Part shown: one piece after another, positions 51,610 to 60,254 of the stretch
How positions within the stretch are numbered: the first letter of the stretch is position 1
Layout: each line of letters starts with the position of its first letter
NCBI RefSeq assembly: GCF_018614575.1
Contig: NZ_JAGGOJ010000003.1
Coordinates: forward strand, 186,001-250,000
From: Streptomyces sp. ISL-10
GTDB taxonomy: Bacteria; Actinomycetota; Actinomycetes; Streptomycetales; Streptomycetaceae
DNA length: 64,000 nt
Direction: 5' to 3'
Notes under the pieces: generated by a model
Databases searched by the model: none
The model's input: the letters and a program-made list of their open reading frames with translations, nothing else
Told to the model about the DNA's origin: nothing
Position numbers and translations under genes: made by a program

Positions 51610-51676
51610 AATGCTGTACTCATTGGCGGCCCCAAGGCCGCCCTCTCACACCGGGAGCCGGGAGGACAAGGCTGTG

Positions 51677-51949
51677 TCAGCGTGTGCGCCGTGTTGCCGG
51701 CCAGAGGCAGATGCCGGGCGGTACGGCACCGGCCAGTCCCGCGATCAGTGCCGCCGTCGAGATCGGCTCGTCGAGGGTGGGGAGCACCGTGCTCCTGTCG
51801 CCGTCGGCGGCCCGCACGGTCACTTCGCAACCCTCCTCGGTCATGCTGGTGCTGTCGCCCAACCCGTAGCCGCTGTCGAAACACTTCCGGGTCGCGAAGG
51901 CATCGGCGACGAGCCACAGCACGGCGGCCAGGGCCACGAACAGGAGCAT
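51677..51949 (-). CDS. Small membrane protein of unknown function
   Basis: 90 residues: N-terminal membrane helix (2-19, LLFVALAAVLWLVADAFA), a short extracytoplasmic loop with two Cys (TRKCFDSGYG and EEGCEVTV), a second hydrophobic segment (65-83) and a basic end. No family recognised. The Cys pair could form a disulfide outside. ATG at 51949; an upstream in-frame region up to a TGA near 52013 has no good start. No partner is evident. Confidence 0.55.
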   Translation of the reverse strand: MLLFVALAAVLWLVADAFATRKCFDSGYGLGDSTSMTEEGCEVTVRAADGDRSTVLPTLDEPISTAALIAGLAGAVPPGICLWPATRRTR

Positions 51950-52035
51950 GCCGGTGAGGCCCGCAGTCCGCAGGGATCGGTTCCGGCCCGGGAGCCAGAT
52001 CGTTGTGCGCGGTCATGTGGTCATCATCCTCGAAT

Positions 52036-52246
52036 GCCGGACGCCGGCGGTGGCGGAGCCGCCGGCGGCGCATCCACGCCGGACGGTGTGCGCGGGCTGA
52101 TCGCCGGCTGCAACGACGCCGGTGTGCTCGATCGCCGTCCGGACCTGGCCTTCACCGTCGTCCGCGCCGAGGATCCGCTCGCCGAGGAGCGGGAACGCGC
52201 AGTGACCGACCTGTGCCGGACGCCGCTCGTGGCTAGGCTGCCTGGC
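52036..52246 (+). other. Coding-like stretch in frame with the lactonase gene, unassigned
   Basis: In the same frame as the following gene this stretch reads GVRGLIAGCNDAGVLDRRPD and VVRAEDPLAEERERAVTDLC, with G+C-biased third positions like a real protein, then joins the lactonase start. I recognise no family. It may be a gene remnant or chance; the leaderless promoter at 52234 argues that the lactonase gene itself begins at 52247. Confidence 0.35.
52234..52239 (+). promoter_or_regulatory. -10-like TAGGCT for a leaderless lactonase transcript
   Basis: TAGGCT followed by 7 nt and ATG at 52247, a good match to Streptomyces -10 elements. Confidence 0.55.
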
Positions 52247-53425
52247 ATGGGCAACGTGGGAGCGACAAGCCGGCGTCGTTTTCTCCAAGGTCTTTCGGGC
52301 GTCGCCGCCGCGGCCGTGCTGCCCGCGTGCGGGGCGGCCGAGGACCCCGGACCCCGGGCGCGGTCGCAGGGGTCGCAGCCGGCGGTCACGCCCACGTCCC
52401 GTGCCCGGCGGGTCCGGCCGCTGTACCTGGGGACGTACACCTCCGTCGACGGGGGCGGGACGGGGATCGGCGTCGCCGCGTACGACGAGACGACGGGACA
52501 CGTCACCGGGGCGGGCGTCATCGAGGGCGTCGGGGACCCCTCGTACCTGGCCGTGCATCCCTCCGGGCGGACCCTGTACGCCGTGAACGAGCGTGCGGAC
52601 GGTGCCGTGACCGCCGTGCGTCTGGCGGACGACGGCGGCCACCGGGTGCTGGGCAGCCGGTCCACGGGCGGGGCCGCGCCCGCCCATCTGTCCGTGCACC
52701 CCTCCGGGCGCTGGCTGCTCAGCGCCAATTTCGGGTCCGGAAGCGTCGCCGTCCACCCCATCGACGACTCCGGCGCGCTCGGCGAACGCACGGACCTCGT
52801 CCGGCACACCGGCACGTCGCCGCACGCCCACCAGATCATCACCACACCCGACCGCGGCCACGTCCTCGCCGTCGATCTCGGCAACGACACCGTGTACACC
52901 TACCGCCTCGACACCCGGGCCGGAGCCCTGACGGAGGTCTCCCGCGCGACCGTGCGCCCCGGGGCGGGCCCGCGCCACCTGACCTTCCACCCCTCCGGCC
53001 GCCACGCGTACCTCGCGAACGAGCTGGACAACACGGTGACGGTCTGCGCCTACGACCCGGAGACCGGCACGCTGCGGCCCGGCGAGCCGCAGTCGACCGG
53101 CACCGGCCCCGGAACCAGTTACCCGGCACAGCTCGTGGTGACGCTGAACGGCGCGTACGCCTACCACGCCAACCGCGGCCCCAACACGCTCACCCGGTAC
53201 GCCGTTGAGGCCGGCGGCGCCCGGCTGAGGCTGCTGGACACGGTGCCGGTCGGCGGTGACTTCCCCCGCCAGACCGCCCTGTCGCCCTCCGGCGGTCTGC
53301 TCTTCGCGGCGAACCAGCGCTCCGGCACGGTCACCGTCCTCCACGTGGACGCGCGAACGGGCGAACTCCGGTCGGCGGGTGGGGCGTTCAAGTTCCCCGC
53401 GGTGGCGTGCGCGCTGCCGCTCTAG
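52247..53425 (+). CDS. Secreted lactonase-family seven-bladed propeller (6-phosphogluconolactonase-like), Tat lipoprotein
   Basis: 392 residues. Tat motif RRRFLQG (9-15) followed by a hydrophobic core and lipobox-like PACG (Cys28), so probably exported folded and lipidated. The body is a lactonase-type beta-propeller with LYLGTYTSVDGGG, YLAVHPSGRTLYAVNE, HLSVHPSGRWLLSANFGSGSV, HLTFHPSGRHAYLANELDNTV. YbhE-like enzymes hydrolyse 6-phosphogluconolactone, but exported members have unknown substrates. Its TAG stop shares a CTAG tetranucleotide with the stop of the convergent gene. Confidence 0.88.
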   Translation: MGNVGATSRRRFLQGLSGVAAAAVLPACGAAEDPGPRARSQGSQPAVTPTSRARRVRPLYLGTYTSVDGGGTGIGVAAYDETTGHVTGAGVIEGVGDPSYLAVHPSGRTLYAVNERADGAVTAVRLADDGGHRVLGSRSTGGAAPAHLSVHPSGRWLLSANFGSGSVAVHPIDDSGALGERTDLVRHTGTSPHAHQIITTPDRGHVLAVDLGNDTVYTYRLDTRAGALTEVSRATVRPGAGPRHLTFHPSGRHAYLANELDNTVTVCAYDPETGTLRPGEPQSTGTGPGTSYPAQLVVTLNGAYAYHANRGPNTLTRYAVEAGGARLRLLDTVPVGGDFPRQTALSPSGGLLFAANQRSGTVTVLHVDARTGELRSAGGAFKFPAVACALPL

Positions 53426-54909
53426 ATCTCCGGCAGGGCCGCGACCGCCCACCTGGCCCGGGTCGACAGTTCGCTCAAGGAGCTGCGGAACTGCCGGGCG
53501 ATCGTCTTCAGCAGGACCTTGGCGTGGGCCATCGTCTCCCGTGCGAGGGCTTGATCGCCGGCCTCGACCGCCGCGAGCACGAGCTCGAGATGCTGCTCCG
53601 TGATCTGCCGGCCCAGGCCACGGCGGTGCCAGTCCGGGACCGTGTCGTCGGGTGCGGCGCCGTCGCGCAGGCCGACGGCGGCCCGTGCCCGCCCCAGCGC
53701 CTCGCCCGCGGCGGCGAGATCGCCCTTGCGGCGTTGTACACGGGCCAGGGCGTAGGTCTCCGCGGCCCGGTCCCAGCCCGTGTCCTGGAGCGAGGCGAGG
53801 TTGAACTGGGCGCGGGCCGCCTGCCCGTGGTCCCCGAGGTCTTCCAGAGTCCGGCTGAGGGCGCGCAGCCGCTCGGCGTCCGGACCGGTGTCGTCCAGCA
53901 TGCGGATCAGCGCCACGCGCGCGTGCTCGATGCGGCCCTGGCGGCGGGCCAGGTCGATCCAGGTGAACTCGCTCTCCGTCGCGGCATCCGGGCCGTACCG
54001 CTTCGCGTCCTGCTCCTGTGCCCACGCGACGACGCCCGCCGGGTCCTCGGGCGCACACATGGTGTTCGCCGACCGGACCAGCGGCACATCCGCCGCCCGC
54101 CCGTGCAGGGCCACCAGCACCGCGGCGAGCCACCGCTCCTCGTATCGCCGCGTCCGCTCGGCGTTCTCCTCGGCGTTCTCGCTTTCCAGCAGGAAGCGCA
54201 GCAGCGGCAGGTCGTCCACGCGGCGGTCGTACTGCGCCGCCCGCAGCACCCCGGCCCGCAGTACCGGGTCCCCGTCCACCTCCGCCCAGGCCGCCGGGCC
54301 GCCGGACCGCATACGCTCCAGCGCCGCCCGTCCGGGGGCGAGGACGACGTCGCGCAGCGGCTCCGTTGCGTCCTCGTCCAGCAGCCCGTAGGCGCACAGT
54401 TCGGCGGAGTTGAGCAGCAGATAGTCCGGCTCGGTGCGCCGGGCGGCGGCGTGCATCATGGCGTTCAGCTCGACGAGGGATCGGGACGGCAGCCCGAGGC
54501 CGCTCAGCAACGCCGCCCGCTGCGCGTCCAGTTCGGGGGCGAACGACTCACGGGCCTCCTCGTCCGCCGCGCTGACCTCGGCGAGCAGCGCCGCCTCGTC
54601 GAGGTCGGGGAGGAGGCCCTGGCAGTGCCCCGGGAAGGGGAGCCGGATGATGACCTCCAGTGCCTCGGAGACGCTGTCGCCGACCACTCCGGCATCTCCC
54701 TCGGAGGAGGCGTAGAGGACCGTGCCGTCCTCACAGACGAAGTACGTGCCGCCGGTGTCGTCACCGGCGACCGGCTCCAGCGACGCACCGGACGCCAGGT
54801 GCACGTCCTCGACGTGGTCGGCGCGACCGATGTCGAAGTCGAAGGGGAACGCGGCCAGTTCGGCCAGGTCCGGTCGCTCGCGAAGCAGGTCGAGGGCAGG
54901 ATCGGTCAT
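53422..54909 (-). CDS. Large protein with SUKH-like N-terminus and TPR-like helical C-terminus
   Basis: 495 residues. The first 130 or so have a SMI1/KNR4-like look (YFVCEDGTVLYASSEGDAGV, SVSEALEVIIRLP); the rest is helical with repeats such as ALRALSRTLEDLGDHGQAARAQFNLASLQ and AETYALARVQRRKGDLAAAGEALGRARA, typical of tetratricopeptide repeats. No catalytic motif seen. Probably a protein-interaction factor; possible immunity or scaffold role (inference). ATG at 54909. Stop overlaps that of the lactonase by 4 bp (CTAG). Confidence 0.7.
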   Translation of the reverse strand: MTDPALDLLRERPDLAELAAFPFDFDIGRADHVEDVHLASGASLEPVAGDDTGGTYFVCEDGTVLYASSEGDAGVVGDSVSEALEVIIRLPFPGHCQGLLPDLDEAALLAEVSAADEEARESFAPELDAQRAALLSGLGLPSRSLVELNAMMHAAARRTEPDYLLLNSAELCAYGLLDEDATEPLRDVVLAPGRAALERMRSGGPAAWAEVDGDPVLRAGVLRAAQYDRRVDDLPLLRFLLESENAEENAERTRRYEERWLAAVLVALHGRAADVPLVRSANTMCAPEDPAGVVAWAQEQDAKRYGPDAATESEFTWIDLARRQGRIEHARVALIRMLDDTGPDAERLRALSRTLEDLGDHGQAARAQFNLASLQDTGWDRAAETYALARVQRRKGDLAAAGEALGRARAAVGLRDGAAPDDTVPDWHRRGLGRQITEQHLELVLAAVEAGDQALARETMAHAKVLLKTIARQFRSSLSELSTRARWAVAALPEI

Positions 54910-54941
54910 GCGGCAGAAGCCTAATGGGGCTCCAGGAGGTC

Positions 54942-55310
54942 TCACTTGTTGCCGTACAGGTCCTCGAAGACCGCGACCGTGCCGTACGGCTCGTACCGCG
55001 GCTCCTCCAGGAAGCGCACCCCCGCCGCCGACATCCGGGCGCGGTCGCGGGCGAAGTCGTCGGTGTGCAGGAAGAAGCCGACCCGGCCGCCCGTCTGCGC
55101 CCCCACGCTCGCGTGCTCGGCGTCGTCCTCGGCGCGGGCGAGCAGCAGGCCCGTGCCGCCGGCGCCGCCGGGCGGGTGGACCACCACCCAGCGCGAGGAG
55201 TCCCCGCGGTCGGTGTCCTCCACCAGCTCGAAGCCGAGGGCGCCGGTGTAGAGGGCGATGGCCTCGTCGTAGTCGCGGACGACAACGGAGACCAAGGCGA
55301 TGAGGGGCAT
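54942..55310 (-). CDS. VOC-superfamily (glyoxalase/dioxygenase-like) protein
   Basis: 122-residue single-module vicinal-oxygen-chelate protein: VVVRDYDEAIALYTGALGFELVEDT (strand-helix of the first half), VGFFLHTDDFARDRARMSAAGVRFLEEPRYEPYGTVAVFEDLYGNK at the end. It could be a glyoxalase, antibiotic-binding or dioxygenase relative. ATG at 55310, 8 nt after a TATAAC -10-like element (leaderless). Upstream of the SUKH/TPR gene on the same strand with a 32-bp gap. Confidence 0.88.
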   Translation of the reverse strand: MPLIALVSVVVRDYDEAIALYTGALGFELVEDTDRGDSSRWVVVHPPGGAGGTGLLLARAEDDAEHASVGAQTGGRVGFFLHTDDFARDRARMSAAGVRFLEEPRYEPYGTVAVFEDLYGNK

Positions 55311-55314
55311 GGGG

Positions 55315-55329
55315 ATACGTTATACGTAT
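55315..55329. promoter_or_regulatory. Dyad ATACGT-TAT-ACGTAT between VOC and kinase genes
   Basis: 6-bp arms around TAT in the 36-bp gap between divergent starts. On the minus strand TATAAC within it is 8 nt from the VOC ATG. It may be the VOC -10 and/or an operator. Confidence 0.45.
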
Positions 55330-55346
55330 GATGGCGGGGTGGAACA

Positions 55347-55976
55347 ATGCATTCCATGACGTTCCCGCCGCACCTCCTGGACCGCGCCCGCGCCCTCGCC
55401 GTCCCCGGGCGGCGCCGCATCCTGGGGCTTGCCGGAGCGCCCGGCGCCGGCAAGTCCACTCTCGCCCGGCGCCTGGTCACCGCGCTGGACGGCCTCGCCG
55501 TCCTCGTCCCCATGGACGGCTTCCACCTTGCCCAGAGCGAACTGCTGCGCCTCGGCCTCGCCCACCGCAAGGGCGCACCCGAGACCTTCGACGCCGCCGG
55601 ATACGCCGCGCTGCTCGCCCGTCTGCGCGCACCCGAGCCGGACACCACGGTCTACGCGCCCGCCTTCGACCGCACGATCGAGGAGCCCGTCGCGGGCAGC
55701 ATCCCCGTCGGGCCCGAGATCCCCCTCATCGTCACTGAGGGCAACTACCTCCTCCACGACGAAGGGCACTGGGCCCGCGTGCGCCCCCTCATGGACGAGA
55801 TCTGGTTCCTGGAACTCGACGAGCCGACGCGCGTGCGCAGGCTTGTCGACCGGCATGTGTCCTTCGGCAAGGAGCGGCCGTACGCCGAGCGCTGGGTCCG
55901 CGAGTCCGACGAGGCGAACGCCCGTCTGATCGGCCTCGGGCGCGACCGGGCGGATCTCGTGGTCACGGTGAGCTGA
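55347..55976 (+). CDS. P-loop nucleoside/nucleotide-kinase-like protein
   Basis: 209 residues with Walker A GAPGAGKST (30-38), a Walker B-like VLVPMDGFHLAQS (52-64) and the EGNYLLHDEGHW motif, as in the uridine kinase/pantothenate kinase-like (PanK/UdK) family. R-rich helix RVRRLVDRHVSFGKE at 170-184 serves as lid. Cytosolic; phosphate acceptor unknown. ATG at 55347 or 9 bp later. Divergent from the VOC gene. Confidence 0.85.
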   Translation: MHSMTFPPHLLDRARALAVPGRRRILGLAGAPGAGKSTLARRLVTALDGLAVLVPMDGFHLAQSELLRLGLAHRKGAPETFDAAGYAALLARLRAPEPDTTVYAPAFDRTIEEPVAGSIPVGPEIPLIVTEGNYLLHDEGHWARVRPLMDEIWFLELDEPTRVRRLVDRHVSFGKERPYAERWVRESDEANARLIGLGRDRADLVVTVS

Positions 55977-56081
55977 CGGCCCCTCTGCGGGCTGCCGAAC
56001 CTGCCCGTCCCGCCGTTCACCTGCGCTCGGTAGGCTCGAAGAAGGACATGTGACGAGTGACAGGCAGGAAGGGCGGTCGGC

Positions 56082-57053
56082 GTGGGGCTGTTCCGGCGAG
56101 GGCCGAAGCGTGACGGACGCGATGCGCCCCGGGACCCCGAGTTCGCCTTCTTCTCCGCGGGCGAAGGCACGCGTTTTCGCGGCCTGGTGCGCGAGGCGTT
56201 CGCCGAAGCGGGCCTGGAGGTGACCGTCTACTCGGACATGGTGTCCGACAGCGCGGGCCGTCAGTTCGGCCTCGGCAACCTCGCCGCCGTCTGCCACAAC
56301 GACGAACGCGGCCCGCGCGCCTGGCCCGAACTCGTCCGTCAGCACGTCGGCATGGTCCTGCGCACCATGGACGCGCCGTCCGCCCTGGAGACCCTGCCCA
56401 CCGAGCAGATCCGTGCCCAGCTCTACCCCCGCGTCGTCGGCGCCGAGGGACTCGACCCGAAGAGCTTCGCGTACGCGCGCACCCTCGCGCCCGGCCTGTT
56501 CGAGATCCTGGCCCTGGACCTCCCCGAGAGCGTCATGATGCTCACCGACGAGGCCCTCGAACCGCTCGGCGACCTGCCCTACCTGCGCGACCAGGCGCTC
56601 TACAACCTTCGCGGCCTGCCGATCGAGGCCCACGAGACCGTCGCCGACGACGAGGGAATGCGCTTCGAGGTCGTGCTCGGGGACTCCTTCTACACCGCGA
56701 GCCGGGTCCTCGCGCTGGAGTCCCTCGTGCGCCAGGTCACCGGCGAGGAGCTGACGGCCGACGGCGCGCTCGTGGCGATCCCGTTCCGTCATCAGCTCGC
56801 CTTCCACGCCATCCACGACACCGGCATGATCCTCGCGCTGAACGCCATGGCCTCCTTCGCGGCCACCGGCTACGAGGACACGCCGGGCGCCATCAGTCCC
56901 TACGTCTACTGGTGGCGCGCCGGAACCCTGACCCAGCTCAGCGACCGCGACGAGGACGGGGACGGGCTGCGGATCATGGTCGGCGACGAATTCCACGAAC
57001 TCCTGGAGCGGCTGGTCACCGAGGAGAGCGGTCGGCCGGGCGACGACGGCTGA
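56082..57053 (+). CDS. Conserved protein resembling DUF1444
   Basis: 323 residues, no signal. Recognisable parts are an N-terminal FFSAGEGTRFRGLVREAFAEAGLEV, DLPESVMMLTDEALEPLGDLPYLRDQALYNLRGLP in the middle and DSFYTASRVLALESLV; this succession resembles DUF1444 (YtpQ-like) proteins. Function unknown. GTG start with GGAAGGG near. Stand-alone, 199 bp before the M24 peptidase. Confidence 0.65.
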   Translation: MGLFRRGPKRDGRDAPRDPEFAFFSAGEGTRFRGLVREAFAEAGLEVTVYSDMVSDSAGRQFGLGNLAAVCHNDERGPRAWPELVRQHVGMVLRTMDAPSALETLPTEQIRAQLYPRVVGAEGLDPKSFAYARTLAPGLFEILALDLPESVMMLTDEALEPLGDLPYLRDQALYNLRGLPIEAHETVADDEGMRFEVVLGDSFYTASRVLALESLVRQVTGEELTADGALVAIPFRHQLAFHAIHDTGMILALNAMASFAATGYEDTPGAISPYVYWWRAGTLTQLSDRDEDGDGLRIMVGDEFHELLERLVTEESGRPGDDG

Positions 57054-57252
57054 CCCCCGCGCGGCCGGCCTGGCCCGGTCGGATCACCGGGCGACCACGG
57101 CCGACGCCCTCTGCCTGCGCGGCAGGCCCGGTCGGATCGCGTCGGCCGCACTCGCGGGCGTCGGTGGGCCGAAGGAGGATGGCGGGCAGAATGCCCCGAG
57201 GAGCAGACCGCAGGCCGGGCAGGAGCCCCACGACCCTCGCGCAGGAGGCCCC

Positions 57253-58374
57253 ATGACCAGCACGCCGACGCCGTTCACCGCCGACGACTACCGCGCCAGG
57301 ATGACCCGCGCAGCCCAGTCCGCGGCCGACGCCGGCCTCGACGGGGTGCTGATCGCGCCCGGCCCCGATCTCGTCCACCTGACCGGCTACCGGCCCGTGG
57401 CCACCGAACGGCTCACCGTCCTCGTCCTCGCCGCCGACCGGGACCCGGTTCTCGTGGTCCCCACCCTGGAGGCGCCGGACGCCGAGGCGGCCCCGGGCGC
57501 ACCGGCGCTGACCGTGCGGGACTGGACCGACGGCAAGGATCCCTACGCCGCCGTTGCGCCGCTGATGGACACGTCGGGCCGGTTCGCCGTCAGCGACAAC
57601 ACCTGGGCCCTGCATCTGCTGGGCCTCCAGCGGGAGCTGCCCGGCGCGTCGTACGTGTCGCTCACGCAGGCGCTGCCCATGCTCCGCGCGGTGAAGGACG
57701 CACGCGAACTCGCCCGCATCGAAGCGGCGGGCGCCGCCGCGGACCAGGCGTACGGCGAGATCCTCAAGGTGCCGTTCGCCGGCCGAAGGGAGAGCGACGT
57801 CGCCGCCGATCTGGCCGCGCTGCTGCTGCGGTTCGGGCACTCGCAGGTCGACTTCACCGTCGTCGGCTCGGGTCCCAACGGCGCCAACCCGCACCACGAG
57901 GCGGGCGATCGCACGATCCTGCACGGCGACATGGTCGTGCTCGACTTCGGCGGTCTCAAGGACGGCTACGGCTCCGACACCACCCGCACCGTCCACGTCG
58001 GCGAGCCGAGCGTCGCCGAACAGCACATCCACGACGTCGTGCGCGAGGCGCAGCAGGCCGGGGTGGACGCGGTGCGGCCGGGCGTGGCCTGCCAGGAGGT
58101 CGACCGGGCCGCCCGCGAGATCATCGAGGAGGCCGGGTACGGGGATCTGTTCATCCACCGCACCGGCCACGGCATCGGCGTGACCACCCACGAACCGCCG
58201 TACATGATCGAGGGCGAGGCGCAGCCGCTCGTCCCGGGCATGTGCTTCTCGGTGGAACCCGGAATCTACCTGCCCCGCCGGTTCGGCGTCCGTATCGAGG
58301 ACATCGTCACCGTCACCGAGGACGGCGTCCGCCGCTTCAACAACACCTCACGCGAGATGGCGATCGTCGAGTAG
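57253..58374 (+). CDS. Xaa-Pro peptidase family protein (M24B)
   Basis: 373-residue creatinase-fold metallopeptidase. The N-terminal domain (about 15-135) precedes the pita-bread domain (about 140-365) with the two-metal ligand set: Asp in VVLDFGGLKDGYGSD(TT)R (both Asp), His in GHGIGVTTHE, Glu in FSVEPGIYL and Glu in RIEDIVTV. Likely removes N-terminal residues before proline or cleaves Xaa-Pro dipeptides. ATG with AGGAGG. The stop region is duplicated (58366-58395). Confidence 0.92.
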   Translation: MTSTPTPFTADDYRARMTRAAQSAADAGLDGVLIAPGPDLVHLTGYRPVATERLTVLVLAADRDPVLVVPTLEAPDAEAAPGAPALTVRDWTDGKDPYAAVAPLMDTSGRFAVSDNTWALHLLGLQRELPGASYVSLTQALPMLRAVKDARELARIEAAGAAADQAYGEILKVPFAGRRESDVAADLAALLLRFGHSQVDFTVVGSGPNGANPHHEAGDRTILHGDMVVLDFGGLKDGYGSDTTRTVHVGEPSVAEQHIHDVVREAQQAGVDAVRPGVACQEVDRAAREIIEEAGYGDLFIHRTGHGIGVTTHEPPYMIEGEAQPLVPGMCFSVEPGIYLPRRFGVRIEDIVTVTEDGVRRFNNTSREMAIVE

Positions 58375-58395
58375 CCGGGTGTCGAGTAGCCGGGT
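58366..58395. repeat. 15-bp tandem duplication over the M24 stop
   Basis: GTCGAGTAGCCGGGT occurs twice in a row (58366-58380, 58381-58395), so a second stop codon follows the first. It ends at the TreZ stop. Confidence 0.85.
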
Positions 58396-60143
58396 CAGGA
58401 CACGGCGAGCACCACGCAGCTCTCCGGTGCCAGCCGCAACGCGCCGTCACCGGCCGGGACTTCGACCTTGCCCCAGGCCGCGGCGATCCGTCCGCCACCG
58501 CCCAGCGGAATCACGGCGGTCTCCTTGCCGAGGTTCACCGCGACCCGCAGATCGCCGCGCCGGTACGCCAGCCAGCGGCCCTGCTCGTCGAAGGCCACCT
58601 TCACCGCCGCGAGGTCGGGGTCCGTCAGGTCCGGCAGCGTACGGCGCAGGGCGATCAGCTCCCGGTACCAGGCGAGCAGCGCGGCGTGCGGCTCACGCTC
58701 GCGCTCCGAGCGGTCCAGACACGAACGCTCCCGGGTGGTCGGCGACTGCGGGTCCGGCACGTCCTCGGCCGACCAGCCGTGCTCGGCGAACTCGCGCCGC
58801 CTGCCCGCCCGTACGGCCTCGGCGAGCTCGGGATCGGTGTGGTCGGTGAAGTACTGCCACGGCGTGCCCGCGCCCCACTCCTCGCCCATGAACAGCATCG
58901 GTGTGAACGGGGATGTCAGCACCAGGGTCGCGGCGCACGCCAGCAGACCCGGCGTGAGAGAGGCCGAGAGCCGGTCGCCGACGGCTCTGTTGCCGATCTG
59001 GTCGTGGGTCTGGGCATAGGCGAGGAAGCGGTGCCCGGGCGTGGTGGCCACATCGACGGGCCTGCCGTGGGTGCGGCCGCGGAACGTCGAGTACGTGCCG
59101 TCGTGGAAGAAGACGTGGTTCAGCGTCTTGGCGAGCGCGGCCATCGGCGCGCGCGCGAAGTCGGCGTAGTAGCCCTGGGACTCGCCGGTCAGGGCGGCGT
59201 GCAGAGCATGGTGGAAGTCGTCGTTCCACTGGGCGTGCAGCCCGAGTCCCCGCTCGGCGCGCGGAGTGGTGGTACGCGGGTCGCACCGGTCGGACTCGGC
59301 GATCAGGAACAGCGGGCGGCCACGGTCGCGGGCCAGGGCGTCGACGGCGGCCGACAGCTCCTCCAGGAAGGTCACGGCCCGGGTGTCCGCCAGCGCGTGC
59401 ACCGCGTCGAGCCGTAGTCCGTCGATCCGGTAGTCACGCAGCCAGGCCAGCGCACTGCCCAGCAGGAAGGCCCGCACCTCGTCCGACCCCGGGGCGTCGA
59501 GGTTGACCGCGGAGCCCCAGGGGGTGTGGTGGGTGTCGGTGAAGTACGGGCCGAAGGCGGGCAGATGGTTCCCGGACGGACCGAGGTGATTGTGGACGAC
59601 GTCCAGCACCACGCCCAGCCCGAGTCCGTGCGCGGTGTCGACAAAGCGCTTCAGCGCTTCCGGGCCGCCGTACGGCTCATGCACCGCCCACAGGTCCACT
59701 CCGTCGTAGCCCCAGCCGTGCACCCCGGGGAACGGGCACAGCGGCATGAGCTCGACATGGGTGACGCCCAGGTCGGCCAGCTCGCCGAGGTGGGCGGCCG
59801 CCGCGTCGAGGGTGCCCTCGCGGGTGAAGGTGCCCACGTGCAGTTCGTACACGACCGCGCCGTTAAGCCCCCGGCCCGCCCACTCCTGCCGCCACGTGTA
59901 CGCGTCGTGATCGACGACGGCGCTCGGGGCGTCGGGGCCGTCCGGCTGCCGCCGCGACCGCGGGTCCGGCCGCAGGGGACCGCCGTCCAGGGTGAAGCCG
60001 TACCGGTCGCCGTCACCGGCCTCGGCCTCGGCGATCCACCAGCCCACTCGCCCCTGGTCACGCTCCATCGGGCGCTCGGCGCCCTCCAGCCACAGCATGA
60101 CCCGCTCCTCGGCCCGCGGCGCCCACACCTCGAACAACAGCAC
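58395..60143 (-). CDS. treZ: Malto-oligosyltrehalose trehalohydrolase TreZ (GH13)
   Basis: Releases trehalose from maltooligosyl-trehalose (TreY-TreZ route). 582 residues: N-terminal carbohydrate-binding beta domain (about 1-85), GH13 barrel with HVELMPLCPFPG, VVLDVVHNHLGPSGNH, nucleophile Asp in GLRLDAVHALAD, acid Glu in FLIAESDR and AQTHDQIGN, and a C-terminal beta domain. GTG start with GAGGGGA upstream. treY and treX are not in the window. Divergent from the GH1 gene with 111 bp between starts. Confidence 0.95.
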   Translation of the reverse strand: MLLFEVWAPRAEERVMLWLEGAERPMERDQGRVGWWIAEAEAGDGDRYGFTLDGGPLRPDPRSRRQPDGPDAPSAVVDHDAYTWRQEWAGRGLNGAVVYELHVGTFTREGTLDAAAAHLGELADLGVTHVELMPLCPFPGVHGWGYDGVDLWAVHEPYGGPEALKRFVDTAHGLGLGVVLDVVHNHLGPSGNHLPAFGPYFTDTHHTPWGSAVNLDAPGSDEVRAFLLGSALAWLRDYRIDGLRLDAVHALADTRAVTFLEELSAAVDALARDRGRPLFLIAESDRCDPRTTTPRAERGLGLHAQWNDDFHHALHAALTGESQGYYADFARAPMAALAKTLNHVFFHDGTYSTFRGRTHGRPVDVATTPGHRFLAYAQTHDQIGNRAVGDRLSASLTPGLLACAATLVLTSPFTPMLFMGEEWGAGTPWQYFTDHTDPELAEAVRAGRRREFAEHGWSAEDVPDPQSPTTRERSCLDRSEREREPHAALLAWYRELIALRRTLPDLTDPDLAAVKVAFDEQGRWLAYRRGDLRVAVNLGKETAVIPLGGGGRIAAAWGKVEVPAGDGALRLAPESCVVLAVS

Positions 60144-60240
60144 TGGCGCATCCCCTCGTCGTCGATGCCGGTCCCGTCGATCCCGTATGTCCCGTCCATC
60201 CTGGCAAGTCCGGGGTCTTCAGGCGGCGTGCTTGGGCCAT

Positions 60241-60246
60241 TAAGGT
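60241..60246 (+). promoter_or_regulatory. -10-like TAAGGT before the GH1 gene
   Basis: TAAGGT followed by 8 nt and ATG at 60255; A+T island CATTAAGG just upstream. Suggests a leaderless or very short leader transcript. Confidence 0.5.
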
Positions 60247-60254
60247 CACGGGCC

